Part shown: piece after piece, positions 26,119 to 36,044 of the stretch
Layout of the letters: each line of letters opens with the position of its first letter
How positions within the stretch are numbered: position 1 is the first letter of the stretch
DNA from: JAOAFT01 sp035390885
GTDB lineage: Bacteria > Bacteroidota > Ignavibacteria > UBA10030
Direction: 5' to 3'
DNA: 64,000 bases
NCBI GenBank assembly: GCA_035390885.1
Contig: DAOOUW010000001.1
Location: 21,860-85,859 of the forward strand
Position numbers and translations under genes: made by a program
The notes under the pieces: generated by a model
The model's input: the letters and a program-made list of their open reading frames with translations, nothing else
Told to the model about the DNA's origin: nothing
The model's database searches: none

Positions 26119-29100
26119 GTGAAAAAGTTTTTTCGATTTATATATTACTCCGCTATAATTCTACTCTTCGTCTTTATCGTTCTTGTTGGATATACACAAA
26201 CCGCTGCGTTCCATGAGTCTCTCCGTTCCTATATTAACAAAAATGCCAGCAAAGTTGTAAAGGGCGATCTCTCAATCGGCGCTATAAAGGGAAATCTCTT
26301 CACAGGCATCAAAGTATGCGATGTTACACTTTCCGAACTTGGCGTCGATGTGATCCATGCTAAGGAGTTACAGCTCAAATATGATCCGATTGCATTTTTC
26401 TTTCAGCGAGCCAGCTTTGCGGATGCAAAATTGGAGAGTATTACTGTAACACTGATACGTTCCACAGATGGAACATGGAATATCTCGCGTCTCTTTCGTT
26501 CGACCCGCAAAGATACAACCCCAGCGTCATGGATTGTTGATTTGAAAAATATCAGACTTGTCAATGCTTCGGTATCGCTTATTGATTCTCTGGCGCTTGA
26601 GCGCCGCATTGCTAAAGGCGCGCGTCCTCCTTTGGAATCAGAATTTGATTATGCCAATTTTCGGCTCGATTCTATTTTTCTTCAAACATCCATATACGTT
26701 GCCCCTCAAAACTACAAAGTTCATATCTATAAGTTTTCGTGTTCTTCGGTCCTTCAACCATTTCAAGTGCAACATCTCGAAGGTACTTTCTCACTTCGTC
26801 CCAATGAGCTCTTAGCGCAGGATGTGAATATTCAACTTCCTCAATCGAGTATAGGACTGACTGCGTCGTTGAAGAATGCGGACATTTTTAAAAAACATTT
26901 TATGCTTGCGGAGCTTAAAAATAAACCTGTCGACCTTAAGTTCTCGACGACTCCGATAGATATGAGGGAATTGAAATTCTTCCTTCATCCATACGTCGAT
27001 TTTTTAGATAGTGCGGCGACTATTATAGTAAAGTGCGATGGTACTTTCGATGCAATGCGTATTGAGGAATGTTCAGTTATTTCTGGAAAAACATTTGTAA
27101 ACCTCAAAGGAACGCTTCTCAATCTCCATCATCCATCCGACCTTGAGCTCCATGTGTTTTCTGATAAAAGCTCTCTCGATCCTTCCGTATGCCGTACTTT
27201 GTTGCGAGGATTGTCCTTGCCGAATCTCGATTTTCTCGGCGCTGTTACTACATCTTTGTCGTTTGATGGAAAACCAAAAAAATTTAGAGCTATTGCAGAA
27301 ACGCGCTCATCTCTTGGAACAATAGAAGCAAATACATCAATTTCATTGGAAACGAAACCGATGACTTATGAAGGAGTTGTGCGTGTTCGTCAAGGTTCTA
27401 TTGGAGCATTGATTGGCGATACGACAATGCAGAGCGATGTTAACGGACACATAACTTTTAACGGCAATGGTACGGATATTCGTTCGATGACGGCTATTGT
27501 AAAAATGGAACTCGATTCATCTTCTATACTTCAAATTCCAGTAGAAAAATTTGTTGCAGTAATCAACACAGCCGAAGGAACTCTCCGTTCCCATAGCGTG
27601 GCTCAAATTGGAGAAAGTCATTGGGAGACTTCAGGGTCGGTAAATGTTGGAGAAGGAAGCACGTTCTATTCATTTGCAGGAAAAGTTATTTCCTGCAATC
27701 TTGCAGATTTTTTCCATAGCGCTCGTTATGGAAGTATGCTTTCATTTCAATATCAATTTGGAGGCGCGCATACTCATACTCAAGGAGAGGATTCATTAAT
27801 CATTTCGTTCTTCCCATCAACGTATGGAACGCGTTCCTTTAATGACGGAGCGATTCAAGTGCATCATTCCTCGAAAGAGCAATACAATCATCTTGCAATA
27901 ACATCGAAGCCGCTCAAGGCGCAGTTCGAAGGCAGTTTTTCACCATCTTCGTTAATCCAATTATTCAATAAATCAATTTTGCTCTACAGTAGCTATTTTT
28001 CCGATCATCTTTTTGCTCTCGATTCGATTCGTTCTCAAGCCATTCAATTCTATCATCGTCAAAATAAATTATTGAAATTGCCGACCGAGGATGTTTCCTT
28101 TAACCTTGTAGTTTCGGATCTTTCTGCAATTGGTACAATCCTCTCGATTCCAATGGAAGGCGAGGCAAAGATCCGTGGTTCCATCAAATCAATGCCGCAA
28201 TCACTGGGATTTGATTTGCAAGTGCAATCTCCAGAATTTGGCGTTGCGCCATCTAATACAATGATTGCAGGTTCAAAGGTTGACGTTCATATTTCTGCCA
28301 GCAATTTATCTCCTCAATCTATATTTGATGAAACGAAATCGACGCTTCAGATCCATTCGCAATCTCTACGCTACAATAATCTCGTCGGGAATAATTTTCA
28401 GACAGCTTTTATTTCAGATGTTGATACCGGAACATTTGCATTAAGTTGTCTCATTGATTCCACAGTTGCTGTAAAAACAAAAAGTGAATGGTGGCGTCGA
28501 AATGCTTTGCTGGACTGGTCAATTCCAATGCTATCAATAGCATTGGATTCCACTTATGAGATTAAAAATGCTATTCCTGTTCACTGCATCATTGGAAGAG
28601 ACGGAGTGTATTTCCAATCGTTTACGCTCCAGCATGATTCTACACAAATTATGCTCTCTGGAATCTTTGACCCATCAGGAAATTCGAATTTCAATGGAAG
28701 TGTGGAGAAATTCTCGCTTAAAGATTTACGTAATATTCTCTCTCGGACAGATCCTTCTAGTTCTCTTAGACAAATGACAGGTAATGCGAATGCGCAATTT
28801 TCACTTCGAGGGACTTTCGATAATCCTATGATCGATGCTGCCATTAAGGTTGATAGCGGCGCCCTTCGAGATGCATTCTTCAGCACAGTGAAAGGAACAC
28901 TCTCTTACTCTCAAAAATTGGTTCAGCTTGCTGTTCGCATGAGTACAACAACAACTTCCTCATTGGAGGCAAAGCCTGATGTGGAGCTTGTAGGAAGCAT
29001 TCCTTATACTCTAAAGATATCTTCGTCTTCTTCAGAAGAGCCAATGAATGGAGATATTTATCTTCGACTTCAGGCAAGGGATGTTAATGCAGTAATTCTT

Positions 29101-30636
29101 TCGCCGTTCCTTCCATTTCTCGAGAACATCAACGGTACGTTTGCATGCGATCTTTCGATGGTTGGACCTGTAAACTCACCGCAGTACGGCGGATTTGCTT
29201 CATTCAATAATATTCGCTTTCTCTTCAGACCGTTGGGAATTCAGTACATCCTTAATGGAAAAGCAGTCTCGGAAGGGAATTCTATTCGACTTAACAATGT
29301 ATCGGTACGAAATGTGCCCGAAGACAATCGTCCGAATGGTATTGTGCAAGTAGACGGTACAATTTCGATGGTTGGACTCTCGCTCAGTGAATTTTCTTTG
29401 ACGGCAAATGGAGAGTTATTGGTTATGAAGGAGAATCGGCGTTTGCCCGGACAAAATTATTATGGAACACTCTACGCTGCAACATCGCCTCGGGGAATAA
29501 TGTGGGAAGGGAATGCTTCCCATTCTTTCTTGAAAGGAGAACTCTACCTCCTCGATGCGCAATTGATATTTCCACCGAAAAGAGAAATAGCGGCGGTAAG
29601 AGCAAGTACTATCAAAGTAACATTTGAAAATGACACTCTTCGAGCTGTAACGAATGGTACAAAGCAGTCGAAAATCCAGCAATTGACGATGCGTCAAGAA
29701 GATCGTTGGAGGGAGGAGACGCCAGTATCGTTTCTTGATAATATTGATTATGATCTTACCATTGAGACGCAAGGCAATACGACTATACGTTTTGTGTTTA
29801 ATACGCAAACGAGCGAAGAACTTTTTGCCGTTTTACAGGGAAGAGTAACGTACAATAGAATAGCAACGATCAGTCGTTTTATTGGAAAAGTTCAGGTTGT
29901 TGATCGTTCGTACTATAACTTCTTCAAAAAATTCGATGCAACAGGAACAATTACATTCACAGGAGAACTTGGCGATCCTGAGCTCAATGTAACGGCACGC
30001 TATGAAGGAATTCATGCAAAAGATACAACTGCAGTTACAGGCGCACAATCGAATCTGTCATCCTCTCTCTCTTCAGCTGAACGGGAGAGAATAGCGGTTA
30101 TCTTAAAAATTACTGGCTCACTGAATGAACCTCATGTTAGCACAAGTCTTGAACGGTATGAAAATAATGAGTGGGTCAAATATGAGACCGGCGATGATGA
30201 ATCGAATGCGCTCTCGTTTATTATCAGCGGGCAATTTACAAATGAACTGACTGCTCAGCAACGAACGAGCATGATTGGTACGAATTTAGGGTTTGGAATT
30301 GCCGCTGGAATGATCACCGGACCTCTCAGTGAAGCATTGCGGCGAAATACGGCAGGCTATGTTCAATCTATCGATGTTCTGTACTACGGCGGTCAGTTTA
30401 ACGAGTCAGCGGATGTTCGTCTTACAGGTCAAGTTGGCGATGCGGTCATTCGTTTTGGAGGGAAAGTAATCAACGATCCCTTTGGAAATGCGAATGTGAG
30501 CGTCGAATTGCCAATATCATCGCTTTCCCGTAATCTTATTCTTTCACTCGAACATATAGTTGAAGGAACGGAATATTCCGAAGAACAACGCCGTGCATAC
30601 AATAGCGCAAAGATATTTTATCGATTTACATTTTAA
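26119..30636 (+). CDS. tamB: TamB-like translocation and assembly module protein
   Basis: This 1505-residue protein starts at GTG 26119 (coding Lys-Lys-Phe-Phe next). It has an N-terminal membrane anchor (residues ~5-28), an AsmA-like region, then a very long beta-rich repeat stretch. The C-terminal ~400 residues match the TamB/DUF490 domain (TGELGDPELNVTARY, SNLSSSLSSAERERIAVILK, LTGQVGDAVIRFGGKVINDP, ISSLSRNLILSLEHIVEG). TamB bridges inner and outer membrane and is linked to lipid transport or autotransporter insertion. No TamA gene is adjacent. It may be co-transcribed with rfaE1-rfaE2 upstream and rnr, which starts 14 bp downstream. Confidence 0.92.
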   Translation: MKKFFRFIYYSAIILLFVFIVLVGYTQTAAFHESLRSYINKNASKVVKGDLSIGAIKGNLFTGIKVCDVTLSELGVDVIHAKELQLKYDPIAFFFQRASFADAKLESITVTLIRSTDGTWNISRLFRSTRKDTTPASWIVDLKNIRLVNASVSLIDSLALERRIAKGARPPLESEFDYANFRLDSIFLQTSIYVAPQNYKVHIYKFSCSSVLQPFQVQHLEGTFSLRPNELLAQDVNIQLPQSSIGLTASLKNADIFKKHFMLAELKNKPVDLKFSTTPIDMRELKFFLHPYVDFLDSAATIIVKCDGTFDAMRIEECSVISGKTFVNLKGTLLNLHHPSDLELHVFSDKSSLDPSVCRTLLRGLSLPNLDFLGAVTTSLSFDGKPKKFRAIAETRSSLGTIEANTSISLETKPMTYEGVVRVRQGSIGALIGDTTMQSDVNGHITFNGNGTDIRSMTAIVKMELDSSSILQIPVEKFVAVINTAEGTLRSHSVAQIGESHWETSGSVNVGEGSTFYSFAGKVISCNLADFFHSARYGSMLSFQYQFGGAHTHTQGEDSLIISFFPSTYGTRSFNDGAIQVHHSSKEQYNHLAITSKPLKAQFEGSFSPSSLIQLFNKSILLYSSYFSDHLFALDSIRSQAIQFYHRQNKLLKLPTEDVSFNLVVSDLSAIGTILSIPMEGEAKIRGSIKSMPQSLGFDLQVQSPEFGVAPSNTMIAGSKVDVHISASNLSPQSIFDETKSTLQIHSQSLRYNNLVGNNFQTAFISDVDTGTFALSCLIDSTVAVKTKSEWWRRNALLDWSIPMLSIALDSTYEIKNAIPVHCIIGRDGVYFQSFTLQHDSTQIMLSGIFDPSGNSNFNGSVEKFSLKDLRNILSRTDPSSSLRQMTGNANAQFSLRGTFDNPMIDAAIKVDSGALRDAFFSTVKGTLSYSQKLVQLAVRMSTTTTSSLEAKPDVELVGSIPYTLKISSSSSEEPMNGDIYLRLQARDVNAVILSPFLPFLENINGTFACDLSMVGPVNSPQYGGFASFNNIRFLFRPLGIQYILNGKAVSEGNSIRLNNVSVRNVPEDNRPNGIVQVDGTISMVGLSLSEFSLTANGELLVMKENRRLPGQNYYGTLYAATSPRGIMWEGNASHSFLKGELYLLDAQLIFPPKREIAAVRASTIKVTFENDTLRAVTNGTKQSKIQQLTMRQEDRWREETPVSFLDNIDYDLTIETQGNTTIRFVFNTQTSEELFAVLQGRVTYNRIATISRFIGKVQVVDRSYYNFFKKFDATGTITFTGELGDPELNVTARYEGIHAKDTTAVTGAQSNLSSSLSSAERERIAVILKITGSLNEPHVSTSLERYENNEWVKYETGDDESNALSFIISGQFTNELTAQQRTSMIGTNLGFGIAAGMITGPLSEALRRNTAGYVQSIDVLYYGGQFNESADVRLTGQVGDAVIRFGGKVINDPFGNANVSVELPISSLSRNLILSLEHIVEGTEYSEEQRRAYNSAKIFYRFTF

Positions 30637-30649
30637 GAAATGAGTATAT

Positions 30650-32818
30650 ATGACAACGAACAATGATGTTGAGCTTCAACATCGAATTTTACAATTCCTT
30701 GAACGATATCCAACAGAACAATTTAAATCAAAAGAATTAGCGCGAAGACTCGGTATTCGAGATGAATCAACTTATCAGCAATTTAAACAAGAGTTACGAT
30801 TCTTACAGGATAAAGGAGCGCTGCTTCGTTATCGCGGGAAAAAGTATGGCTATCGTTATGTGCCTGAAGTTGTCCAAGGTACTCTTCGATTAGTTAAAAC
30901 CGGAGGTGTTGTTGCCATTCTTGATTCCGATGTGGAAGTTTTCATCGAAGAATCAGACATAGACTCTGCATACGATGGAGATACGGTGGAAGTAACTCTC
31001 TATCCGCAGTCTACTAAGCAAAAAGTACGCGACAAGATTCGGAAAGGCAAGGTAACTCGAGTTCTTGAGCATAGCTCTAGAACAGTCGTTGGTATTTTAG
31101 AAAAAGTGAGGAAACAGTATCGAGTAATTCCAGACTCCAAAAATTTAACCCAGGAAATTTTTATTCAAAGTAATGAACTTTTGGGAGCGCATGCTGGAGA
31201 TAAAGTCGTCGTAGAAATAGTTCCAAAGAACAAAAGCCATGCTTTGCCGGAAGGAAAAGTAATCGAGGTTATTGGGAAAGCGGGCGCTCTTTCTACAGAA
31301 CTTCAGTCTGTGGCTCGTGAATTTCATTTACCGCTGGAGTTTCCCCCGGAAGTCATCCATGAGGCTGACACGCTCTCTTCTGCGATTCCTCAGGATGAAA
31401 TTCATCGCCGTCAAGATTTCAGAAATCTACTTACGTTTACAATCGATCCAGAAGATGCAAAAGATTTTGACGACGCTCTCTCTATTGAACTATTGCCCGA
31501 CGGCAACTATCTCCTTGGCGTTCACATTGCAGATGTATCGTACTATGTTCGCGAAGGAAGCGCTCTTGACATAGAAGCATTAAAACGTGGCACAAGCGTC
31601 TATTTCCCCAATGGTGTTATTCCGATGCTTCCAGAACGACTTTCAGGCAATCTCTGCAGTTTGAGGCCGAACGAAGATCGTCTTGCTTACTCTGTATCGA
31701 TGGTTGTTTCTCCTCGTGGAGCAGTTAAGGAGTATAAGATTGAGCAAAGTATTATACAAAGTAAAAGGCGTTTCACATATGAAGAAGTTGAGGAGCTTAT
31801 CAAACAAGATAAAAAAGGAAACAAGCTCTCTCAAAAAGATGCTCCTTTTATTTCTTCTCTAAAGATGTTGTACAAACTGAGCAATGTTCTTACGAAGAAT
31901 CGTTTGCGGAAAGGAAGTATCGATTTTGAAACTGCAGAAGTCAGGTTTCGGTTCGATGAAACAGGAAAGCCAAGCGAAGTAGAAAAAAAGATTAGGCTTG
32001 AAAGTCATCGGCTTGTCGAGGAGTGCATGCTTCTCGCAAATCGTGTAGTCGCTCGACATATTGGACTTCCAAAACCAGAACAACAGGTTCAGCCATTCCT
32101 TTATAGAGTGCACGACGCTCCCGATCCTCAGCGAATTCAAGAGCTTGCTCTCTTTGTAAAGAAATTTGGATTCTCCCTCAATGTCGAAGGAGGAGTTTCA
32201 TCGAAGGAACTTCAACAATTATTGAATCAGGTAAAGGGGAGCGAGGTTGAGAACGTTATCAATGGCATTGTGTTGCGCTCGATGGCAAAAGCAATTTACT
32301 CAGACCATAATATTGGCCACTATGGCTTAGCGTTCGATTACTACGCTCATTTCACGTCGCCGATTCGTCGGTACCCTGACCTTATTGTTCATCGCATGCT
32401 GAAACGCTATAGCAGCGGTATAGCTCCGAGCGTACGTGAGGAATTGCGGAGACGGCTTCCCGCAATTGCGAAACAATCTTCTGATCGCGAACGACTTGCA
32501 ATGGAAGCGGAACGCGCTGCAATAAAAGTTGTTCAAATTGAGTATATGAAGAACCATCTTGGAGATGAATTTCAGGCGGTCATCTCGGGAGTAGCTCCCT
32601 ATGGCATTTTTGTAGAATTAAATGACAGCCTCGCTGAAGGATTGATCCATGTGCGCGACATGATGGATGATTACTATGGCTATAATGAAAAGCAATATGC
32701 ATTAGTCGGAAGAAGGACGAAGAACATATATCGATTAGGAGATGCAGTAACAGTTAAACTAGTACGCGTCAATCCAGAACAACGACAATTGGATTTTATG
32801 CTTGTTTCTAAAGAATGA
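30650..32818 (+). CDS. rnr: Ribonuclease R
   Basis: RNase R is a processive 3'-5' exoribonuclease that degrades structured RNA. The 722-residue protein has an N-terminal winged-helix and cold-shock region, the RNB domain with catalytic aspartates in TIDPEDAKDFDDALSIE, and the SNVLTKNRLRKGSIDFE, HYGLAFDYYAHFTSPIRRYP signatures. A C-terminal S1 domain (GDEFQAVISGVAPYGIFVEL) follows. Start is ATG 30650, 14 bp after tamB. Length and domain order are normal. Confidence 0.97.
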   Translation: MTTNNDVELQHRILQFLERYPTEQFKSKELARRLGIRDESTYQQFKQELRFLQDKGALLRYRGKKYGYRYVPEVVQGTLRLVKTGGVVAILDSDVEVFIEESDIDSAYDGDTVEVTLYPQSTKQKVRDKIRKGKVTRVLEHSSRTVVGILEKVRKQYRVIPDSKNLTQEIFIQSNELLGAHAGDKVVVEIVPKNKSHALPEGKVIEVIGKAGALSTELQSVAREFHLPLEFPPEVIHEADTLSSAIPQDEIHRRQDFRNLLTFTIDPEDAKDFDDALSIELLPDGNYLLGVHIADVSYYVREGSALDIEALKRGTSVYFPNGVIPMLPERLSGNLCSLRPNEDRLAYSVSMVVSPRGAVKEYKIEQSIIQSKRRFTYEEVEELIKQDKKGNKLSQKDAPFISSLKMLYKLSNVLTKNRLRKGSIDFETAEVRFRFDETGKPSEVEKKIRLESHRLVEECMLLANRVVARHIGLPKPEQQVQPFLYRVHDAPDPQRIQELALFVKKFGFSLNVEGGVSSKELQQLLNQVKGSEVENVINGIVLRSMAKAIYSDHNIGHYGLAFDYYAHFTSPIRRYPDLIVHRMLKRYSSGIAPSVREELRRRLPAIAKQSSDRERLAMEAERAAIKVVQIEYMKNHLGDEFQAVISGVAPYGIFVELNDSLAEGLIHVRDMMDDYYGYNEKQYALVGRRTKNIYRLGDAVTVKLVRVNPEQRQLDFMLVSKE

Positions 32819-32866
32819 CAATTTGCATTCTTCTTCCACGCTTACTATCTTAAAAAGGGAAAAATT

Positions 32867-33238
32867 ATGGATAAGAAAAAACACATATTGGTGATCGATG
32901 ACGAGCTCTCATGGCAAATACTCTTACAGCGGTATTTGGAGAATAAAGGGTTTTCTGTCCGAACGGTCGGCAGCGCCACGGAAGCGTTCAAGATTCTTAA
33001 CTCGTATAAACCAGATTTGATCATGACGGATATTCGAATGCCAGATATGAACGGATTTGATTTTCTCCATGAACTCAAGCAGCAGACTCCATTTACTTCA
33101 ACGCCGGTTGTCTTTCTATCAGGAATCGATGATTATGAAGCGAGGAAAGTCGCCAAATCGCTTGGAGCTGTTGACTATCTTGTTAAGCCATTAAATGAAC
33201 AAGATATTGATTCGATTCTCTCTAAAGTTCTCCTCTAA
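32867..33238 (+). CDS. Single-domain response regulator
   Basis: The 123-residue protein is a CheY-like receiver. Phospho-acceptor Asp lies in PDLIMTDIRMPDMNGFDFL, with acidic pair DDE near residue 11, the Thr/Ser in VFLSGI and the Lys in YLVKPLN. There is no output domain. It lies 25 bp before a hybrid histidine kinase on the same strand and may shuttle phosphate to or from it. Confidence 0.95.
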   Translation: MDKKKHILVIDDELSWQILLQRYLENKGFSVRTVGSATEAFKILNSYKPDLIMTDIRMPDMNGFDFLHELKQQTPFTSTPVVFLSGIDDYEARKVAKSLGAVDYLVKPLNEQDIDSILSKVLL

Positions 33239-33262
33239 TAGAATGGTAAATTTTTAACAGCA

Positions 33263-35494
33263 ATGGTTAACTTCAAACGTCTCAAAAAATTTCGTTTGAC
33301 ACTTGGTCCTGTCGAACAATTGCAGATAGTAATTTCTACTATCGTTGTCGTTTCGCTTGCCACTATTTTTGTTGTACGATGGACGAGTGGACAAAAATTG
33401 GAATGGCTACTCTTTGGCAGTGTGCTGACAGTGGGGATATTTGGATTTATTATTGTTACAATTACTCTCAAGTATGGACGAATTCTCGAAGAACAAAAGC
33501 AGGAGCTTATGGCGTTGAATTCATTTGCTCAAACAATAAATCGTTCAGTCGATATTAACGAGTTACTAACCAACGCTCTGCGTGAAATTCTTCGTATCCT
33601 TGATGTTCAATATGGTTGGATATACCAAATAGAAAATGGATCCCTTAAAGTTGTTGCCTCGTATCAAACAGGTTCCATGTCATTGTCGATATTCAATCAG
33701 ACAATTCCTCAAGATGATCCACTTTTCCATAGACTCAAAACGATGTATGTGGTGAAGATTCCGGAACAACAAAATGGTATGAATTTGCAGCAGTACGAAC
33801 ATCTTCATTGGTGGGCCTCAATTCCCATTCATGTAAAGAACAACTTTGCAGGAACCATTGTTGTTGCAAGTACTTCTCAAAAAGCGTTCGATACGAAACA
33901 GTCCGAACTGATATCGGCATTTGCAAATCAGCTTGGAGTTGCCCTTGAAAACGCAAATCTATTTGAACGGCTGCGTCGTTCCCAGGAGCAATACATCGAC
34001 CTCTTTGAAAATTCACCCGATATGACGCACCTTGTCAACAAAGATGGGATTATTGTTAGTTGCAATGCAACGGAAGCAAAAATGTTAGGATACTCCAAGG
34101 AAGAACTTATCGGATTTCCATTGACGAAACTGTATCCGCCTGCGTACCACGCAGAAGTAAAAAAAATGTTAGATAAAATATTCAATGAGAAAAAAGAATT
34201 GTGGGGAATCGAAGAGAAGATGGTAACGAGCGATGGTCGAATACTCGATGTTAGCGTCAATGCGCTTTTGATGAAGGATGAAAAAGGTGAAGAACCTTTG
34301 ATGCGCGCTGTTGCTCGTGATATTACCGAAAAGAAAAAATTAGAAGCAAATATTATCCATGCTCAACGTATCGATAGTATTGGAAATCTGGCCGGTGGAA
34401 TTGCTCACGACTTCAATAATATTCTCACGAGTATTCTCGGTTCAACGGCAATCATGATGCGTAGAATAAAACGACAGAAAGAAAATTTTCGCTTTATCGA
34501 AATCATCGATTCGACTGCAAAACGTGGGGCATCGCTCACGCGTCAATTATTAACATTTGCTCGAAAGAGCGCAGTCCATGTTCATCCAATTCTTGTCTCC
34601 GATATAGTTCGTGAAACTGTTACTCTCTTTGAGCGGAGTATCGACAAATCGATAAAAATTTCAATGCTACTTCCTTCACAAACATTCATTATTAAAGGAG
34701 ACGATGGGCAAATTCAACAAGCGCTGCTCAATATTTTAATCAACGCACGGGATGCAATGCCAAATGGTGGCGTTATAACCATTTCCATGAGTAATATTAA
34801 AATTACAAGAAATGAAATTACCTCGCCTGACCAGCAACCTGGTGAGTATGTTGCTATTTCCATCACTGATAATGGAATTGGCATGGAACCCGAAATATGT
34901 CAACGGATATTCGAGCCATTTTTTACAACAAAGGAGCAAGGAAAAGGAACGGGATTAGGATTATCTGTTGTTTACGGTGTCGTAAATTCTCATAATGGAT
35001 TTGTTACAGTTCATAGTGTACCAGGAAAAGGTTCCGAATTTATTCTTCACTTCCCAATTTACAAAACTACTATCCCAGAAATTATTCCTCAAAAGAGTGA
35101 AAAATTGCCTCGAGGGACGGAACGAATTCTTGTTGTCGATGATGAAGATGAAGTGCTCGAGGTTGTATGCGGCATGCTGAGGGAATTAGGATACATTCCG
35201 ACTGCGGTCAACAGTGGACAAAAGGCGCTTACACTATTGCGGAAAAACGAATCCTTCGACGCTGTGCTCCTTGATCTCAATATGCCCAAAATGAGTGGAC
35301 AGACCACCTGTTTGAAAATTAAGGGAATGAATCCTTCTCAACGAGTTATTGTTGCAACAGGCTATAGTAATCGAATTGTCAGCGATTCTCCGCTACAAAA
35401 TAAAGTTGAAGCATTCCTCCAAAAGCCTTTTCAATTTGAAGAGCTGGCTAAAACGCTCCGTTCGGTGCTTGATTCTCCATCAGTAACGGTCTAA
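33263..35494 (+). CDS. Hybrid sensor histidine kinase (GAF-PAS-HisKA-HATPase-REC)
   Basis: The 743-residue protein has two N-terminal membrane helices (TIVVVSLATIFVVRW; LFGSVLTVGIFGFIIVTITL), a GAF domain (~90-235), a PAS domain (~245-365), a HisKA H-box (GNLAGGIAHDFNNILTSILG) and an HATPase domain with NILINARDAMPNGG and GKGTGLGLSVVYG. A C-terminal receiver with Asp in AVLLDLNMPKMSG completes it. It is paired with the adjacent response regulator. The signal is unknown. Start ATG 33263 is 25 bp after the regulator stop. Confidence 0.94.
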   Translation: MVNFKRLKKFRLTLGPVEQLQIVISTIVVVSLATIFVVRWTSGQKLEWLLFGSVLTVGIFGFIIVTITLKYGRILEEQKQELMALNSFAQTINRSVDINELLTNALREILRILDVQYGWIYQIENGSLKVVASYQTGSMSLSIFNQTIPQDDPLFHRLKTMYVVKIPEQQNGMNLQQYEHLHWWASIPIHVKNNFAGTIVVASTSQKAFDTKQSELISAFANQLGVALENANLFERLRRSQEQYIDLFENSPDMTHLVNKDGIIVSCNATEAKMLGYSKEELIGFPLTKLYPPAYHAEVKKMLDKIFNEKKELWGIEEKMVTSDGRILDVSVNALLMKDEKGEEPLMRAVARDITEKKKLEANIIHAQRIDSIGNLAGGIAHDFNNILTSILGSTAIMMRRIKRQKENFRFIEIIDSTAKRGASLTRQLLTFARKSAVHVHPILVSDIVRETVTLFERSIDKSIKISMLLPSQTFIIKGDDGQIQQALLNILINARDAMPNGGVITISMSNIKITRNEITSPDQQPGEYVAISITDNGIGMEPEICQRIFEPFFTTKEQGKGTGLGLSVVYGVVNSHNGFVTVHSVPGKGSEFILHFPIYKTTIPEIIPQKSEKLPRGTERILVVDDEDEVLEVVCGMLRELGYIPTAVNSGQKALTLLRKNESFDAVLLDLNMPKMSGQTTCLKIKGMNPSQRVIVATGYSNRIVSDSPLQNKVEAFLQKPFQFEELAKTLRSVLDSPSVTV

Positions 35495-35605
35495 AGATTT
35501 GTAGTTACTTCCTTTGAGTGTGCTGCGGTCGCTCGATGCGATATAAACTATTGGCGACAGTGTGCAATATCAAACCGTTATTTATACAGGATGTCCGACT
35601 ATATT

Positions 35606-35762
35606 CATCCAAAATTGCGCATTAAGGATAACGCAATTTTTGCAACTCTTTTATGTCATTGAAGATAGAAAAAATGATAGGATCGCCATTTTCTATTTAT
35701 AAAGACAGAGAATTATAGAATTTTCTGTCTCTCGGATTTTTTCTATTGCATAATCTGGGATA
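35606..35762 (+). repeat. MITE-like element, copy 5 (related ends, different core)
   Basis: In the 550 bp gap after the hybrid kinase, CATCCAAAATTGCGCATTAA (35606-35625) and TTGCATAATCTGGG (35746-35759) match the terminal inverted repeats of the family. The core is not the double hairpin but the palindrome AGACAGA...TCTGTCT. This copy suggests the ends can mobilise or carry different cores. Confidence 0.6.
35703..35745 (+). terminator. Likely intrinsic terminator after the hybrid kinase
   Basis: AGACAGA (35703-35709) and TCTGTCT (35724-35730) form a hairpin with inner AATT/AATT pairing. It is followed by CTCGGATTTTTTC. It lies within MITE-like copy 5, about 210 bp after the kinase stop. Confidence 0.55.
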
Positions 35763-36044
35763 AATGTCAGTAATGTGTTGGCAATATGTTTATCTTTATT
35801 CATCATTGCCCTATTTTTTTCGATAAAAATTTTTATGGATTTTATACGTTTTAAGTAATTCCATTCAATAATGCTTTAATAAATTTCTTGAATACGCCTC
35901 CGTGAACCATGGTTTTAAATTCGGCGCTTACTCGAAAAATGGAAAATAATGAGAGCTTTGGATGAAGTCGATTCCTTGACTTTTCTACAGAGAAGCAGTA
36001 AATTTAAATAATTTTAAGAAGAGGGCAGAATAAACGAGACCTCG

